Assembly: GCA_934045905.1 (NCBI GenBank)
Contig: OW203769.1
Span: forward strand, 30,265,910-30,329,909
Reading direction: 5' to 3'
DNA: 64,000 nucleotides
From: Leuctra nigra
Lineage: Eukaryota > Arthropoda > Insecta > Plecoptera > Leuctridae
A program made the position numbers and the translations under genes. The notes beneath the pieces were generated by a model, which worked only from the letters and a program-made list of their open reading frames with translations, was not told the DNA's origin and made no database searches. This document shows, piece after piece, positions 54,601 to 64,000 of the stretch. Position 1 is the stretch's first letter. Each line of letters opens with the position of its first letter.

Positions 54601-56122
54601 GTTGAGTTGCCCCAGAACTGTATACCGTACCGTATATGCGATTCAATATTTGCATAATAAACTAGTTTCGCCGTTTTAGTGTTTGTCAAATTTACAATAG
54701 TCTTTAAGGAGAAGTATGCTGAGTGGAGTTTACTTAGCAATTTGGAGCAGTGGCTTTTCCAATTTAGGTTTTTATCGATAGTGATTCCCAAAAATTTAGT
54801 TTTATCAACACCCCTTAGATTACTAGTTTTGTTTTCATTAGACAATACAATTTTAACTGGAGTTTCATTTATATCATTTTTTAATTTAAAATGCATAAAG
54901 TTAGTTTTTTCATCTTGAATAAGCAAACGATTGTCGTTAAACCATTTTGTTGCATTTGAGAGAACATTTTTTGCATTTTCTTCAAGATTTAGTTTAGTTT
55001 TGCCTGTTATTGTTATATTTGTGTCGTCTGCATAGATTTCTGAAGCTGTGATTGTGTCGGGAAGGTCATTTATGTAGACTATAAATAACAGTGGACCTAG
55101 GATTGAACCTTGTGGAACACCATTTTTTATAGTCTCGGAATTTGATAGATATTTTATTTCTTGTCTGTTTTTATTCATATGTGTAATTTCTACCTGTTGC
55201 ACCCTATCTTGCATGTATGATTTTAGCAGATCTAGGGCAGGTCCTCTAACTCCGTAATATTCAAGCTTATTTAATAGAATTTTGTGGTCAATACTGTCAA
55301 ATGCCTTTGTTAGGTCGCAGAAAACACCAATAGTTTGTTCTCCATGTTCCAGTCCCTTAATTGTGTTTTGAATGAAGTTATCTATGGTATTTGTTGTCGA
55401 TTTATTTTTCCGAAATCCACTTTGGTTATTTGTGAGTAGTTTTTCTCTCTCAAGGTATGATGATAGTCTAGTATGTATAAGTTTTTCAAAAATTTTCGAT
55501 ATACTTGGTAAAAGTGATATCGGGCGATAGTTTTCTGACCGATTTCTATCCCCTTTTTTATATAGCGGTATAACTTTACCTATTTTTGAAAGGTAACATC
55601 TGTGCACCTGCATCTGTGCACCAGTGAGATTTTGGTTTGCTGTGACATCATGAATGTACTTCTATTAATAAATAGGTTGGTAGGTAGAGGTACTAGATGG
55701 TGAAACTTAAAATGTTTTATTATCATTTACTAAAGAATCGGAATAGCGCAAGAATCGTTTCAAAGAATCGGAAAATTTTAAAAAATAAATTGGAATCGTC
55801 CCATCTCTATTTACTATCTATTATTGAATAACATTCATAATTTATATCAGGGACCACTAGTGTGTTCGAAAGTTTTGAAAAGCAGAGCTAACTATACCTA
55901 CTATACTACCTAATTTTTAATGTTTCTATTTTGTGTTGCACCAAGACTTTCAGTGTCTAAAGAACTGCCTCCATCTGAACTGGTTTGAACTTGTCCACAG
56001 ACACGGGGGAAAAGCCGTACGTGTGCGCGGTCTGCGACAAGGGCTTCAACGTGAAGAGCAACCTGCTGAGACATCTGAGAACCCTTCACGACCGAGTCGT
56101 CAGCCCTTCCAACGTAGAATAG
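51128..56122 (+). CDS. BTB (TTK-type) protein with four C2H2 zinc fingers, five coding exons
   Basis: Exons 51128-51653, 52151-52398, 52772-52942, 53527-53761 and 56001-56122 (TAG) join in phase to 433 residues. The BTB domain (about 8-120) is of the insect TTK type: [51 protein letters not shown] Ser/Thr linker follows, then a probable SUMO site VKQEP and an acidic stretch. Fingers: CDLCQKTF...HIEAH (about 279-299), CDLCFQVF...HIQTAH (about 330), CQVCAKSF...[13 protein letters not shown]...HLRTLH; the last two are joined by a TGEKPY linker across the splice. Likely a sequence-specific nuclear transcription regulator. The exact orthologue is not identified. Confidence 0.92.
52151..53761 (+). 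CDS. BTB gene exons 2-4: linker, SUMO-like site and zinc fingers 1-3
   Basis: Exon 2 (52151-52398) is charged and disordered with [19 protein letters not shown]. Exon 3 (52772-52942) has finger 1 after [12 protein letters not shown]. Exon 4 (53527-53761) has fingers 2 and 3 separated by a basic WRRGGRKR stretch. Fingers 1 and 2 share the unusual DWVRHI helix sequence, suggesting an internal duplication. Confidence 0.9.
53876..55613 (-). mobile_element. 5'-truncated non-LTR retrotransposon with (TTCAG)n tail
   Basis: Minus-strand element in intron 4 of the BTB gene. The RT frame (55613-54174) is followed by an AT-rich 3' UTR, AATAAA, and a five-unit ACTGA/TTCAG tail at 53876-53903. It belongs to a jockey/CR1-like branch, distinct from the RTE-like family in intron 8 of RAP1GDS1. 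Confidence 0.82.
54174..55613 (-). pseudogene. Reverse transcriptase of the LINE in the BTB-gene intron (about 479 aa, open)
   Basis: Unbroken frame containing [79 protein letters not shown] and active site EIYADDTNI. It ends with HDHNTRQ...[13 protein letters not shown], the usual C-terminal block of these elements. No endonuclease or ORF1 remains, so the copy is 5'-truncated. Confidence 0.85.
56001..56122 (+). CDS. BTB gene exon 5: zinc finger 4 and stop
   Basis: Acceptor TTGTCCACAG. The split His codon gives [20 protein letters not shown], then [19 protein letters not shown] and TAG. Separated from exon 4 by a 2.2-kb intron holding an antisense LINE. Confidence 0.92.
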
Positions 56123-56632
56123 TCGCCCTCTCTTGCTCATTCCTAGGTAGGGGTGTTCAAACTAGCAGAAGAAGTACCGTTCTTTATTGCGAATATGAAG
56201 ACAAATACTTTGCTAGAAGCAGAAGGCCAGAAGTCCATTTACTGGATTTGTTTTTTAGATCACTGCTCACATATCAAATCATGTAATCAAGCTCTATCGA
56301 TTGCAAACAGACTGAAGTCCACATGTACAGTTTTGTAGGCATCATTTTCTTCGTCAGATTACACTCACAGACATGCAACGTTGGTAGGACGTCAAAGATG
56401 CTGCAGTTGTTACATTACGTTGCAACTAACATTACGCATCAATTCTTAAAATGTACAAAAGTTTGTCAAAAGTTATTTCACTGTGAAATAGTATTTAATT
56501 GTGGAGTGTACATAATTTCACTGAGTCTGATGAAAATATTAATTAGCTCCATTCGTCCGACTTATTCCGACTTTTTTAAGATATTTGTTGGCATTTGATC
56601 GGTTGCTAGGTTACGGCCAATGAGAGATGATA

Positions 56633-57348
56633 CAGTGGAACCTCTTTAGTACGTTTCTCCTTAATACGTTTTTCACCCTAATACGTTTTTTTCCAAAGGA
56701 CCTGGCATTCCCCCATAAGAACACATGTTAAATTGTTTCTTTAGTACGTTTCTCTTTTCTCCCTAGTGCGTATTTCGCGTTAGTACGTTAAAAATTCTGA
56801 TCCCTTGAAGCAAATTACTAAGAATAGTACGTTTTTCATCCCAATTTCAACCCATTTTTGTACATAATTAACGTCAGAAAACACACCTCAGTTTTTGGAA
56901 GTATGTTTTTGAAAAACACTTTGTATGTGAAAATAAACCATGGGGATTTGGGAAAAAAACAATCATTTGTCAGGACCAGACTAAACTTCTATCTATTTTA
57001 CACTTGAGTTGAGTGACAGGTCCTTTGAGTACTTGACATGGGTTGGCCTCAGCTGTTATCTTGAGAAGGGGGAAACATGAATAGGTAGTGTGTCTTTTAA
57101 AATGTATTGAAACATTATCATCCATCAACACTTCAGGGACTGAGTAGAGGGGGGCCCACCCTTGAGTGTTTTTTTCCATTTCAAACGGGAGATAAGACGT
57201 TAAACCCCAATCTAAAAATATTGATCTTCAAAAAAAAAAATGACCCGCGACTAGACCCCTTTTTTATGAAATTTCTATAGTACGTTTTTCACTTTAGTAC
57301 GTTTTTTTAACCTGGTCCCTTCAAAAACGTACTAACGAGGTTCCACTG
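56633..57348. mobile_element. Non-autonomous pogo/Tigger-like element
   Basis: Ends CAGTGGAACCTCTTTAGTACG and inverse CGTACTAACGAGGTTCCACTG, flanked by TA on both sides. CAGTGGAACCTC is the classic Tigger/pogo end. The 716-bp interior has repeated TAGTACGTTTTTC motifs and no transposase. Confidence 0.88.
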
Positions 57349-60300
57349 TAAAACAATTGAAGATCTCCTGCCAACTTTGCCGATTTCTTTCACTAGTGGC
57401 ACTACGGACGTGAACGCACGGGGCTTTTGAAATATGTAATTCAAAATAACTGGTGTCACGAGAAGAGTTTTCTTGACCTCGCTCGAACAATCATTGAAAT
57501 GGACTTCAAGCCTTCTGCGCCTTAAGTACAGTTGCTCGAGGCAATGGCATTGTAGCTCATGTACCATGAGATGTGGGGAATGAAATCTACATAAAAATAT
57601 ACATTTTTGGGGTATTAATTTGAAGGGTTCTAACTTCTAAGTTGTCAAAAGTGCAAGAATACTTAACCTTTTAGGTTTACCAGACTTGAAATTGAAATTT
57701 TGACCATTTAAATTTTTTTTTGTATCAAAAAACCTCAATAATGGAGCATTTTTATGTATATTGGATTCCTTTCTGTTGCAGTACAGGGAGTAAATGCTTG
57801 ATGGAAAGAATCAAATTCAGTTCACGGTTACTTATCTAGTCTAAAAAATACTACGTTACTACCTATTTCTTTAGAACTGATAATTATTAATTATTACAAT
57901 TTCAAATCACTAATCGATCGGTAATGAACACATTTAATTTGAACATCCCGAGTATTCGTAGATTTCATAAACTTAAGTCAATTTTACTCCTCCTCATCAG
58001 TGAACCAAAAACTTAGCCAAAGTTTTTCTTTCACCGCAACAGTAGTTTCTTTGTTAAAACTAATCCGTTACATCTCGATCTGTACATTTTCTCATATTCT
58101 AGTGTCTAGCCACTTGGCAACAATGTAGTCATTAATTTGTGACTTAAATTATATGGATCTAGTGATGTTGTAAATACAGAGAGTACAAAATGGTCTATGA
58201 TACGGAAAATACTGCGTATCTGCCGCGAGGGAAGGCAACGGAATCTTCGCAAGTGTGTTCCATTTATTCATGAAGTATTCATGTAGGTACTATTTATTAA
58301 TTTTCTAGGGGTGTGCGATTCCAGGTTTTCGAATCCGGAACCGAACCGAATCTTGAATTGGTTCGCTAATCCAAATCTGCAGACAATGGTCATCAAAAAT
58401 AAAACTATCAGAAAATGTGAGAATAACCTTTTTGATGGATGATTGATTTTTTTTTATTTACAACTTTGAACTGTTGAAAAAGTGAAATATTCCTATTTAT
58501 GTAGACTCTATGCCCTTCTCTCCAGCACAATATGCAGTATGATAAATGCTAGTCTTGGATGTGACAACGAGAATGAGGAATGGTTTTTGTAAATTTATTT
58601 AGATATTGATCTCGTGAAGTCGAATGTGATTGGCAGTGCTGTTGGAAAGTTGTTAATAATTTTCAATGTTCCATTTTATACCTGTCCTTTTAAAGATGAT
58701 TGTCTAGTCATATTGCAGTCTCCCCCATTGCCTACAAGTATTTTCGATGGTAGAGTAATTTTAGTTTCGTAATTCACTCACACATAAAACCAAATCAAAT
58801 ACGCAGGCGAATGTGTTCACATTTCACCCGCTTTTAAGTTAATTAACATTAGTTCCAAAGTGATTTCCATATTTTTATAATTACTGTGCTAATAGGTCAA
58901 AAGGCCTGGACTTCAATTCAGGGTAAAACCAAAAATTAATCGTAAACAATTAATGGATTGAAACTTTTTATTTCAAAACGAATCTAAATTACAACATGTT
59001 TTCATAAATCTAAAATCAACGATACTGATAATGTACTTAGATCTATCCATGTCAATCAATATTATGAACAAGATCGTTCATATAAAATGTTGTGTTCGTG
59101 TCAACTTATTATTGCGACATCTATTGTTAACAATAAAAGATGCCGGTGATATGTCGACGCGAAATTCACAGAAGTCAAAGTTTCTGTAGTATTTCGTCGA
59201 ACTTTGTGTCATGTACATTTTATGAAATAAACAATTTCAAAATGAGAAAATAATTTTGTTTTACTAATTACAAATTTAGAGACAGCCGACTGGCGAGATA
59301 TGATTTTTAATCGAGCAAATGAGTTTGAAACAAATCAACTTTTTTGAGCACTTTGGTTTCTTTCTTGGTTTTCTTTCTTTTAAAAACAGTGCCACTTCTT
59401 TAGATTAGGCCAAGTTTGTGTAAAAATGTAGAATGGAATGAAATTGACACTTTATTATTATTACTTATTAGTTAATAGTTATTAACCTAACCTGAGGCAT
59501 TATTAATACTTGTGCATAAGCCGTTACCTAGAAAATGTAGGAATAGTGTTGCTTTTTCTAGTCTATTAATGTATCAATAAATGATGTTCAAGTAATGTAG
59601 TTACTTTTAAGAAAGTGGCACTGTGCTTGCAGCATTTTGATATACCAACTGGAGTAAAACAACAAAATTAATACTAGTCCCAAATAGCTAAATTTTTTGT
59701 TGTACAGTTGGTAATACTAGCATATTAACTTAACATTGATTAATGATTATACGTTAAAATCAATGTCAAACTAAATATTGAGTTTCCTGATTATATCGAT
59801 TTGAATTAGTAAATTACAAAACCGATTACATAGATTATACAGATATTATTTCGATATTATATTTTGACATCGACTTAGTCGAATCCCCAGCTTTTAGATG
59901 TGTTGTGTACTAGTTACATTTGGTAGATCAAAATGCAAATTTCTCGGAAATAGTACACTAGTTCTGGTTTTACAGTATTCAGTGTCCAAGGTGTACCGTT
60001 ACGGCATTCCCTTGTTTCAAAATCATTTGCCCACCAATGAGGGTTGAAATGTATGATGGAGACATACCTAACAATGACATTTGTCCTAATTTTGTACTTG
60101 GTCTGTTCCTTATTTACAGACTATTCAAACATCCTGCACAGACAAGTTTTTAGTTTTCACACAAAAATATCTGACCAAAATATTATGTTTTATCTAAATT
60201 TAAATGGTATTCTAAACTATACATTTTCCTACCTAAGCAAAGTGATGCACAAAAAAATCATTAAAGTTCGCAAAGGCAACTTATCTTAAAGCGATTATGA

Positions 60301-60850
60301 GAACATATGTACAAAATGAAAATGTATACAAAATCAAAATTTGCATTAAAGATTTGTTTGAATAACAAATTGTTATCTACAGCAGTTTATACAGAAATAT
60401 ACAAAAGCTAGTTTTAGCGTAAACAATGTGGCAACCCAATAATATACTTGGATTACTAGTGACAACCGAAAGACATTGAGCAAATAATATTATAGCAACA
60501 TATTAAATCGTAGTATATTGTGTCTTACGGCATTGCCAACACATTAAGAGACCAAAGATTATTGCATTACAATATACTTAGTGATAGAGGTGAAAAGATT
60601 CAAAAGCCTGTTCATGCTGTTACCTAGATATCGATCTATACATTTCCAGGCAACCCGAGCTCATTGTTAATTCAAATGATTTTTATTTCCGCAATAAAAT
60701 GCGATGTTCTTATTCAGCGAAATTGACATATTTCACAATGTGTCCAATGTGCTATGTCCTATTTGATTTGGAATCAGGAATAGTGATTTCAACAAAAATA
60801 GAATTTCAAGAAAATTCTATATAAATTTATTTAAACTTTGTATGCCAGCA

Positions 60851-61484
60851 TTAAGGTGGCTGTATATCACGTGACTTTATTTCTCTACATCCGATCAAAA
60901 GAAATAGTTACCTATGAGTACATACCTTACATCGTTCATGTTGAGTAATCCAAGGTGATTTATGAAGGAAATTCACTGCATACTTGAGCTTATCAATATT
61001 TGCAGTCAATATTATTTAATTTTGCAGTGATTTTATAATAAAAACAACACAAATTTTGTGTATACGTACGCGTGTGAAGACTGTCAAAACCAAGTGCTGT
61101 TCGTTTAATCATTACATTCATAATAGTGGATATAATTAATGTCTCAACATTTCACTGGAAAGACGAAGAATGAGCGCATGTTATACATTCTGATATTGCG
61201 TCAGGTTTGTGATGCATACATGCCTTTTTATTAGAGTAATGTTTGCTGTTCTTGGCAACTCATAGAATTTCCTTCAACTTCAGGTCTTGATTTGAGAATA
61301 TTTAGGTGCAAGGAAGTAAAATCATCGAATATGTTATTTTCGCAGTTCTTTTCTGCGTAGATTAGGTCCAACTGATGTGTCCTAACTTATCTGATGAGTG
61401 AGAAGTATTTGCTGAACTGAACCCTTCCAAATGAAAATGTGTAGCTTTTTGGTTGAAAAGTCACGTGATATACAGCCACCTTAA
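60851..61484. mobile_element. TTAA-flanked element with perfect 26-bp ends
   Basis: TTAAGGTGGCTGTATATCAC plus six more bases at the left is exactly inverted at 61459-61484. TTAA at both borders is the target of piggyBac transposases. The 634 bp is non-coding. The call as piggyBac-like rests on TTAA only. Confidence 0.7.
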
Positions 61485-62112
61485 GTCATTTTGAAACTTT
61501 AATAATTTTTTAAAATAATTTTTTCCTTAAATTTTAAGTTTGTAATGCCTATGTAATTTTTCTAAAAAATGTCTAATACAAATTAATGTAGTATTTGGGA
61601 TTCAAAATTATTTTTATAAAAGAGTATTTCAATAATAATGAAATAAATTTGTTAATTTTTAATACTGCAATTTTTTGGGAAAATTACTGACATAAAAACA
61701 GATCTCTAACTAGTAACTATATACAAGATATACTTCTGAAGCTTTCGTATATTAATTTATAAACGCTGCACTACCTATAACCAAACTTTAGGTAGCTATA
61801 AAAATGCAAAAAGTATGACTACTTTCTAACAAATAAATTAGAATCGCAACATTTGTGGTGGGAAATTTTCCGATTTTAGTATTTACAATACTAATTGGTT
61901 CTAAGTAGGTACACCACTCTAAAATAGACTAAGAAGATACATAACGAAGGATTAATCGCTAGAACTTAAAATGTAAACATCACCAAAAAAAAACTAATAG
62001 GACGAGACAAGCATTCACGCGACATTCGCACCATTCGCCTCGTAATATCAAGTAAAAGCTATAAAACATATCAGTACAGAAGGACTGGGTCCTCGGCAGT
62101 CGGGGTTGACTC

Positions 62113-62187
62113 TCAAAGGTTCAGTATCGAGCCGCCGGTCAGATCGCCGAGCTGAGAGTCCAATTGCTGGAAGAGGCCACCCGATAG
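62113..62187 (-). CDS. Terminal coding exon of an unidentified acidic protein
   Basis: After CTGTTTCAG the minus strand reads LSGGLFQQLDSQLGDLTG and six more residues to TGA at 62113. Its phase (0) matches the donor of the exon at 63842. The compact, hydrophobic C-terminal peptide after an acidic stretch looks real, but I do not recognise the family. Confidence 0.6.
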   Translation of the reverse strand, partial: LSGGLFQQLDSQLGDLTGGSILNL

Positions 62188-62325
62188 CTGAAACAGAGCA
62201 TCGCCTCGTCACGCATACGGAGGTAGGAACGCTGGTGTTACTGTCGTCAAGATGTTGTTCTTGGATACGAGAGAAGGGAATACAATCCCCACATATAGGC
62301 TCCAACTCAACTTACTAGGAAAACG

Positions 62326-63120
62326 CTCAGTGTAACGCGTTGGTGAGCGAGCACGGGGACGTGCAAATTCTCCAACCGGAAATGCGTACACAAGCACAGA
62401 AAACATATACATCCATATTGAATTGAAATATGATCACTCAATCAACACATCATATTATTATGCTTTTCATTGAAACTTGAAAATAACATCTAAGCATCTA
62501 AGGTAAATATAGCAAATCAGATTCAATTCAAGTGGCGCTGGAAAACATTCATTTCGATACTTCATTACGGACAGATATTAAAAATGTTAATAAGTTCATA
62601 CGTTTTTAACTGATTGGGATGAAATTTTGTAAAATAAGAGACAATGTTGGTCTTAATGATCATGCAAAATATGAGTTAGATCTGAATTATCGAAGACCGT
62701 TTTCATTTTTCAGCCTATCAGGATATATTTATTTAAATTTTAACCAATGAATGGATTTCAAAAAAATTATGGTCTGCAAACAGAGAAGGTTGGTTTTACA
62801 TGTGTGCAAAATTTCAGCTCGATCAAAGAAAAACTCTGACCTGTATAGCCAAAATATGAATTTGATCAGATTTATCGAAGACCATTTTCATTTTTCAACC
62901 TATCAGGAGATGTTTATTTCAATTTTAACCAATGAATGGATTTTAAAAAAATTTGGGGCCTGCAAACAGAAAAGGTTGTCTTTACATGTGTGCAAAATTT
63001 CAGATCGATCGAAGAAAAACTCTGACCTGTACAGCCTCACCCAACAGAAAAAAAAAAAAAAAAAAAAACAGAGGTCCGTGCCAAATTAGCCAAAAGGAGA
63101 CGCTCGCTTCGCTCGCTCAA
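62326..63120 (-). repeat. Uninterrupted copy of dispersed repeat R1
   Basis: Reverse complement of the R1 pieces at 40640-43652, without the insertions found there. Within it, 62558-63036 is a tandem of about 190-bp units (AACCAATGAATGGATTT ... TCAGGA) ending at a poly(A) run and GAGCGAAGCGAGCG. It lies in the intron between the two exons of the acidic protein. Confidence 0.78.
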
Positions 63121-63137
63121 TGAGTTGTACCACCTGA

Positions 63138-63283
63138 GCTAAACGGACGGACATTAGACACAACGTACTGATGGGGGTTAGAGTTTCCAATGAGTGAGCT
63201 TTCAATTCCATTTTCCTCTCAGATCTCTAACCCCATCAGTGCGTTGTGTCTAATGTCCGTCCGTCCGTCCGTCCGGGTAGCTC
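63138..63283. repeat. Imperfect inverted repeat around CTAACCCCATCAGT
   Basis: GACATTAGACACAACGTACT (63151) and CGTTGTGTCTAATGTCCGTC (63242) form two arms about 45 bp long. The right arm has a CCGT microsatellite expansion. Probably the edge of a foldback element. Confidence 0.6.
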
Positions 63284-63841
63284 AGGCCCTATGGCAGCAA
63301 CTAGCAGGGCAGGACAGAGTTGAACGGTCAAGGTTGCTTAACCTCGGTGATCTGGTACCATGGTATCAAACACACAGGGTTGCCACCCGTCCCAGATTTT
63401 TTGTGATTCTCTTTCCTTGTCCAGGAATTTGCAATAATCATTCTGGGACAGCAATAGATTCGGAATTTTGAATGATTAGCTTCAAATGATTATATATGAG
63501 AAAAAATATGTAAATGAATACCTACTGGTATTTAAACAAAAATTTCCATAATAACCTAGCAGTTTTAGGGGATCAAATAGTTGAAATTTGAACTCCAAAA
63601 CTCATAAAAAAGAATCAAATTCAATCTTGAAATTCAAAATTTTCCTGGGCCTGGGGTCTAGGTGATGCCATAAGCAGAGCGTTTACTCAAAAAGTTCGTT
63701 CCGCGATCCCCCCCTCCCCGACCATACTTACTGCATCACGAAAAGTATTAGGCATGGCCTCTGTCCCAGATTGCACTCGAAATGGTGCAACCGAACCAAC
63801 ACACCTCGGAGTATTCATTAGTTTTAAAAATAAAAAACAAC

Positions 63842-64000
63842 TTACATCCTCATCCTCGTCATCATCAGGATCATCATCTTCGTCGTCATCGTCTGCATCC
63901 GGCTCCTCCTCCTCTTCCTCATCATCTTCGTTCTCATTGGCCGGATCTTCATCATCATCGTCGTCATCGTCGTCGTCGTCATCATCCTCTTCATCGTCAT
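63842..64000 (-). CDS. Asp/Glu-rich exon of the same unidentified protein, open at the right edge
   Basis: In the phase that fits the next exon, the minus strand reads almost only Asp and Glu with EDPANENEDDEEEEEEPDAD near the middle, ending DDDEDED before GTAAGT. Such tails occur in nuclear and chromatin proteins. GAT/GAC/GAG repeats make this DNA slip-prone, so length may vary. The upstream exons are outside the window. Confidence 0.6.
   Translation of the reverse strand: MTMKRMMTTTTMTTMMMKIRPMRTKMMRKRRRSRMQTMTTKMMILMMTRMRM

Larger units (their letters stand above)
56123..62112. other. Intergenic region between convergent BTB gene and acidic-protein gene
   Basis: AT-rich, without a supported gene. 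It contains a pogo/Tigger-like element (56633-57348) and a TTAA-flanked element (60851-61484). TAGGGGTGTGCGATTCC at 58307 looks like one end of another hAT-like element with no matching end found. The two 3' UTRs must lie here, but their limits are not visible. Confidence 0.6.

Noticed and set aside
62123..62187. Plus-strand peptide VQYRAAGQIAELRVQLLEEA with a stop, looking like a coiled-coil C-terminus
   Set aside because: It overlaps the minus-strand terminal exon, which has a strong acceptor and a phase matching the acidic exon; the plus frame meets a stop just upstream and has a poor acceptor.
63362..63480. CAGGGTTGCCACCCGTCCCAG as a hAT-like element end
   Set aside because: The end looks right, but I found no inverted partner or 8-bp duplication within the window.

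Overview
The window is animal nuclear DNA, almost certainly from an insect. Genes are split into GC-rich exons with GT...AG introns. Introns and intergenic DNA are AT-rich and packed with transposable elements. A TTK-type BTB zinc-finger gene and the mix of hAT, P-like, RTE-like LINE and foldback elements fit an insect. Which order is not decided here; a hemipteran is a weak guess.

There are five host loci. (1) On the minus strand, 19121 down to the left edge, lies a COPII coat gene of the Sec24A/B type. Fifteen coding exons were traced with matching splice phases, and its last exon(s) lie outside the window. (2) On the plus strand, 20255-21286, a single coding exon encodes a Nepro-type nucleolar protein, divergent from Sec24. 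(3) On the minus strand, 50598 down to 25333, a complete 12-exon RAP1GDS1 (SmgGDS; vimar in flies) armadillo-repeat gene predicts 615 residues. (4) On the plus strand, 51128-56122, five coding exons encode a 433-residue BTB protein with four C2H2 zinc fingers. It is divergent from RAP1GDS1, with about 530 bp between the start codons. (5) At the right edge, minus strand, are the last two coding exons of a very acidic protein that I cannot name.

The rest is mostly mobile DNA. The RAP1GDS1 intron at 25461-32054 holds a complete LTR retrotransposon (26399-31176) with two identical 255-bp LTRs, a 4-bp target duplication and one open 1324-codon gag-pol frame. The RAP1GDS1 intron at 35950-45649 is a transposon nest. 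It holds four copies or pieces of one RTE-like LINE family, three hAT-like elements with perfect 8-bp target duplications, two related 183-bp palindromic MITEs, and a dispersed repeat whose uninterrupted relative at 62326-63120 acts as an empty-site reference. One hAT-like element (36776-37854) splits the LINE endonuclease frame, and its target duplication shows the frame before insertion. Sec24 introns hold another hAT-like element, a four-unit tandem repeat invaded by a P-like element with a THAP-like remnant, and a perfect 155-bp-arm palindrome.

No operons, CRISPR arrays or rRNA genes were seen. One tRNA-like or SINE-head sequence is possible near 9215-9290. The host genes do not form an evident pathway: secretory coat, nucleolar RNA processing, small-GTPase chaperoning and transcription. 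The two head-to-head pairs (Sec24/Nepro and RAP1GDS1/BTB-ZF) are the main arrangement that could be regulatory.
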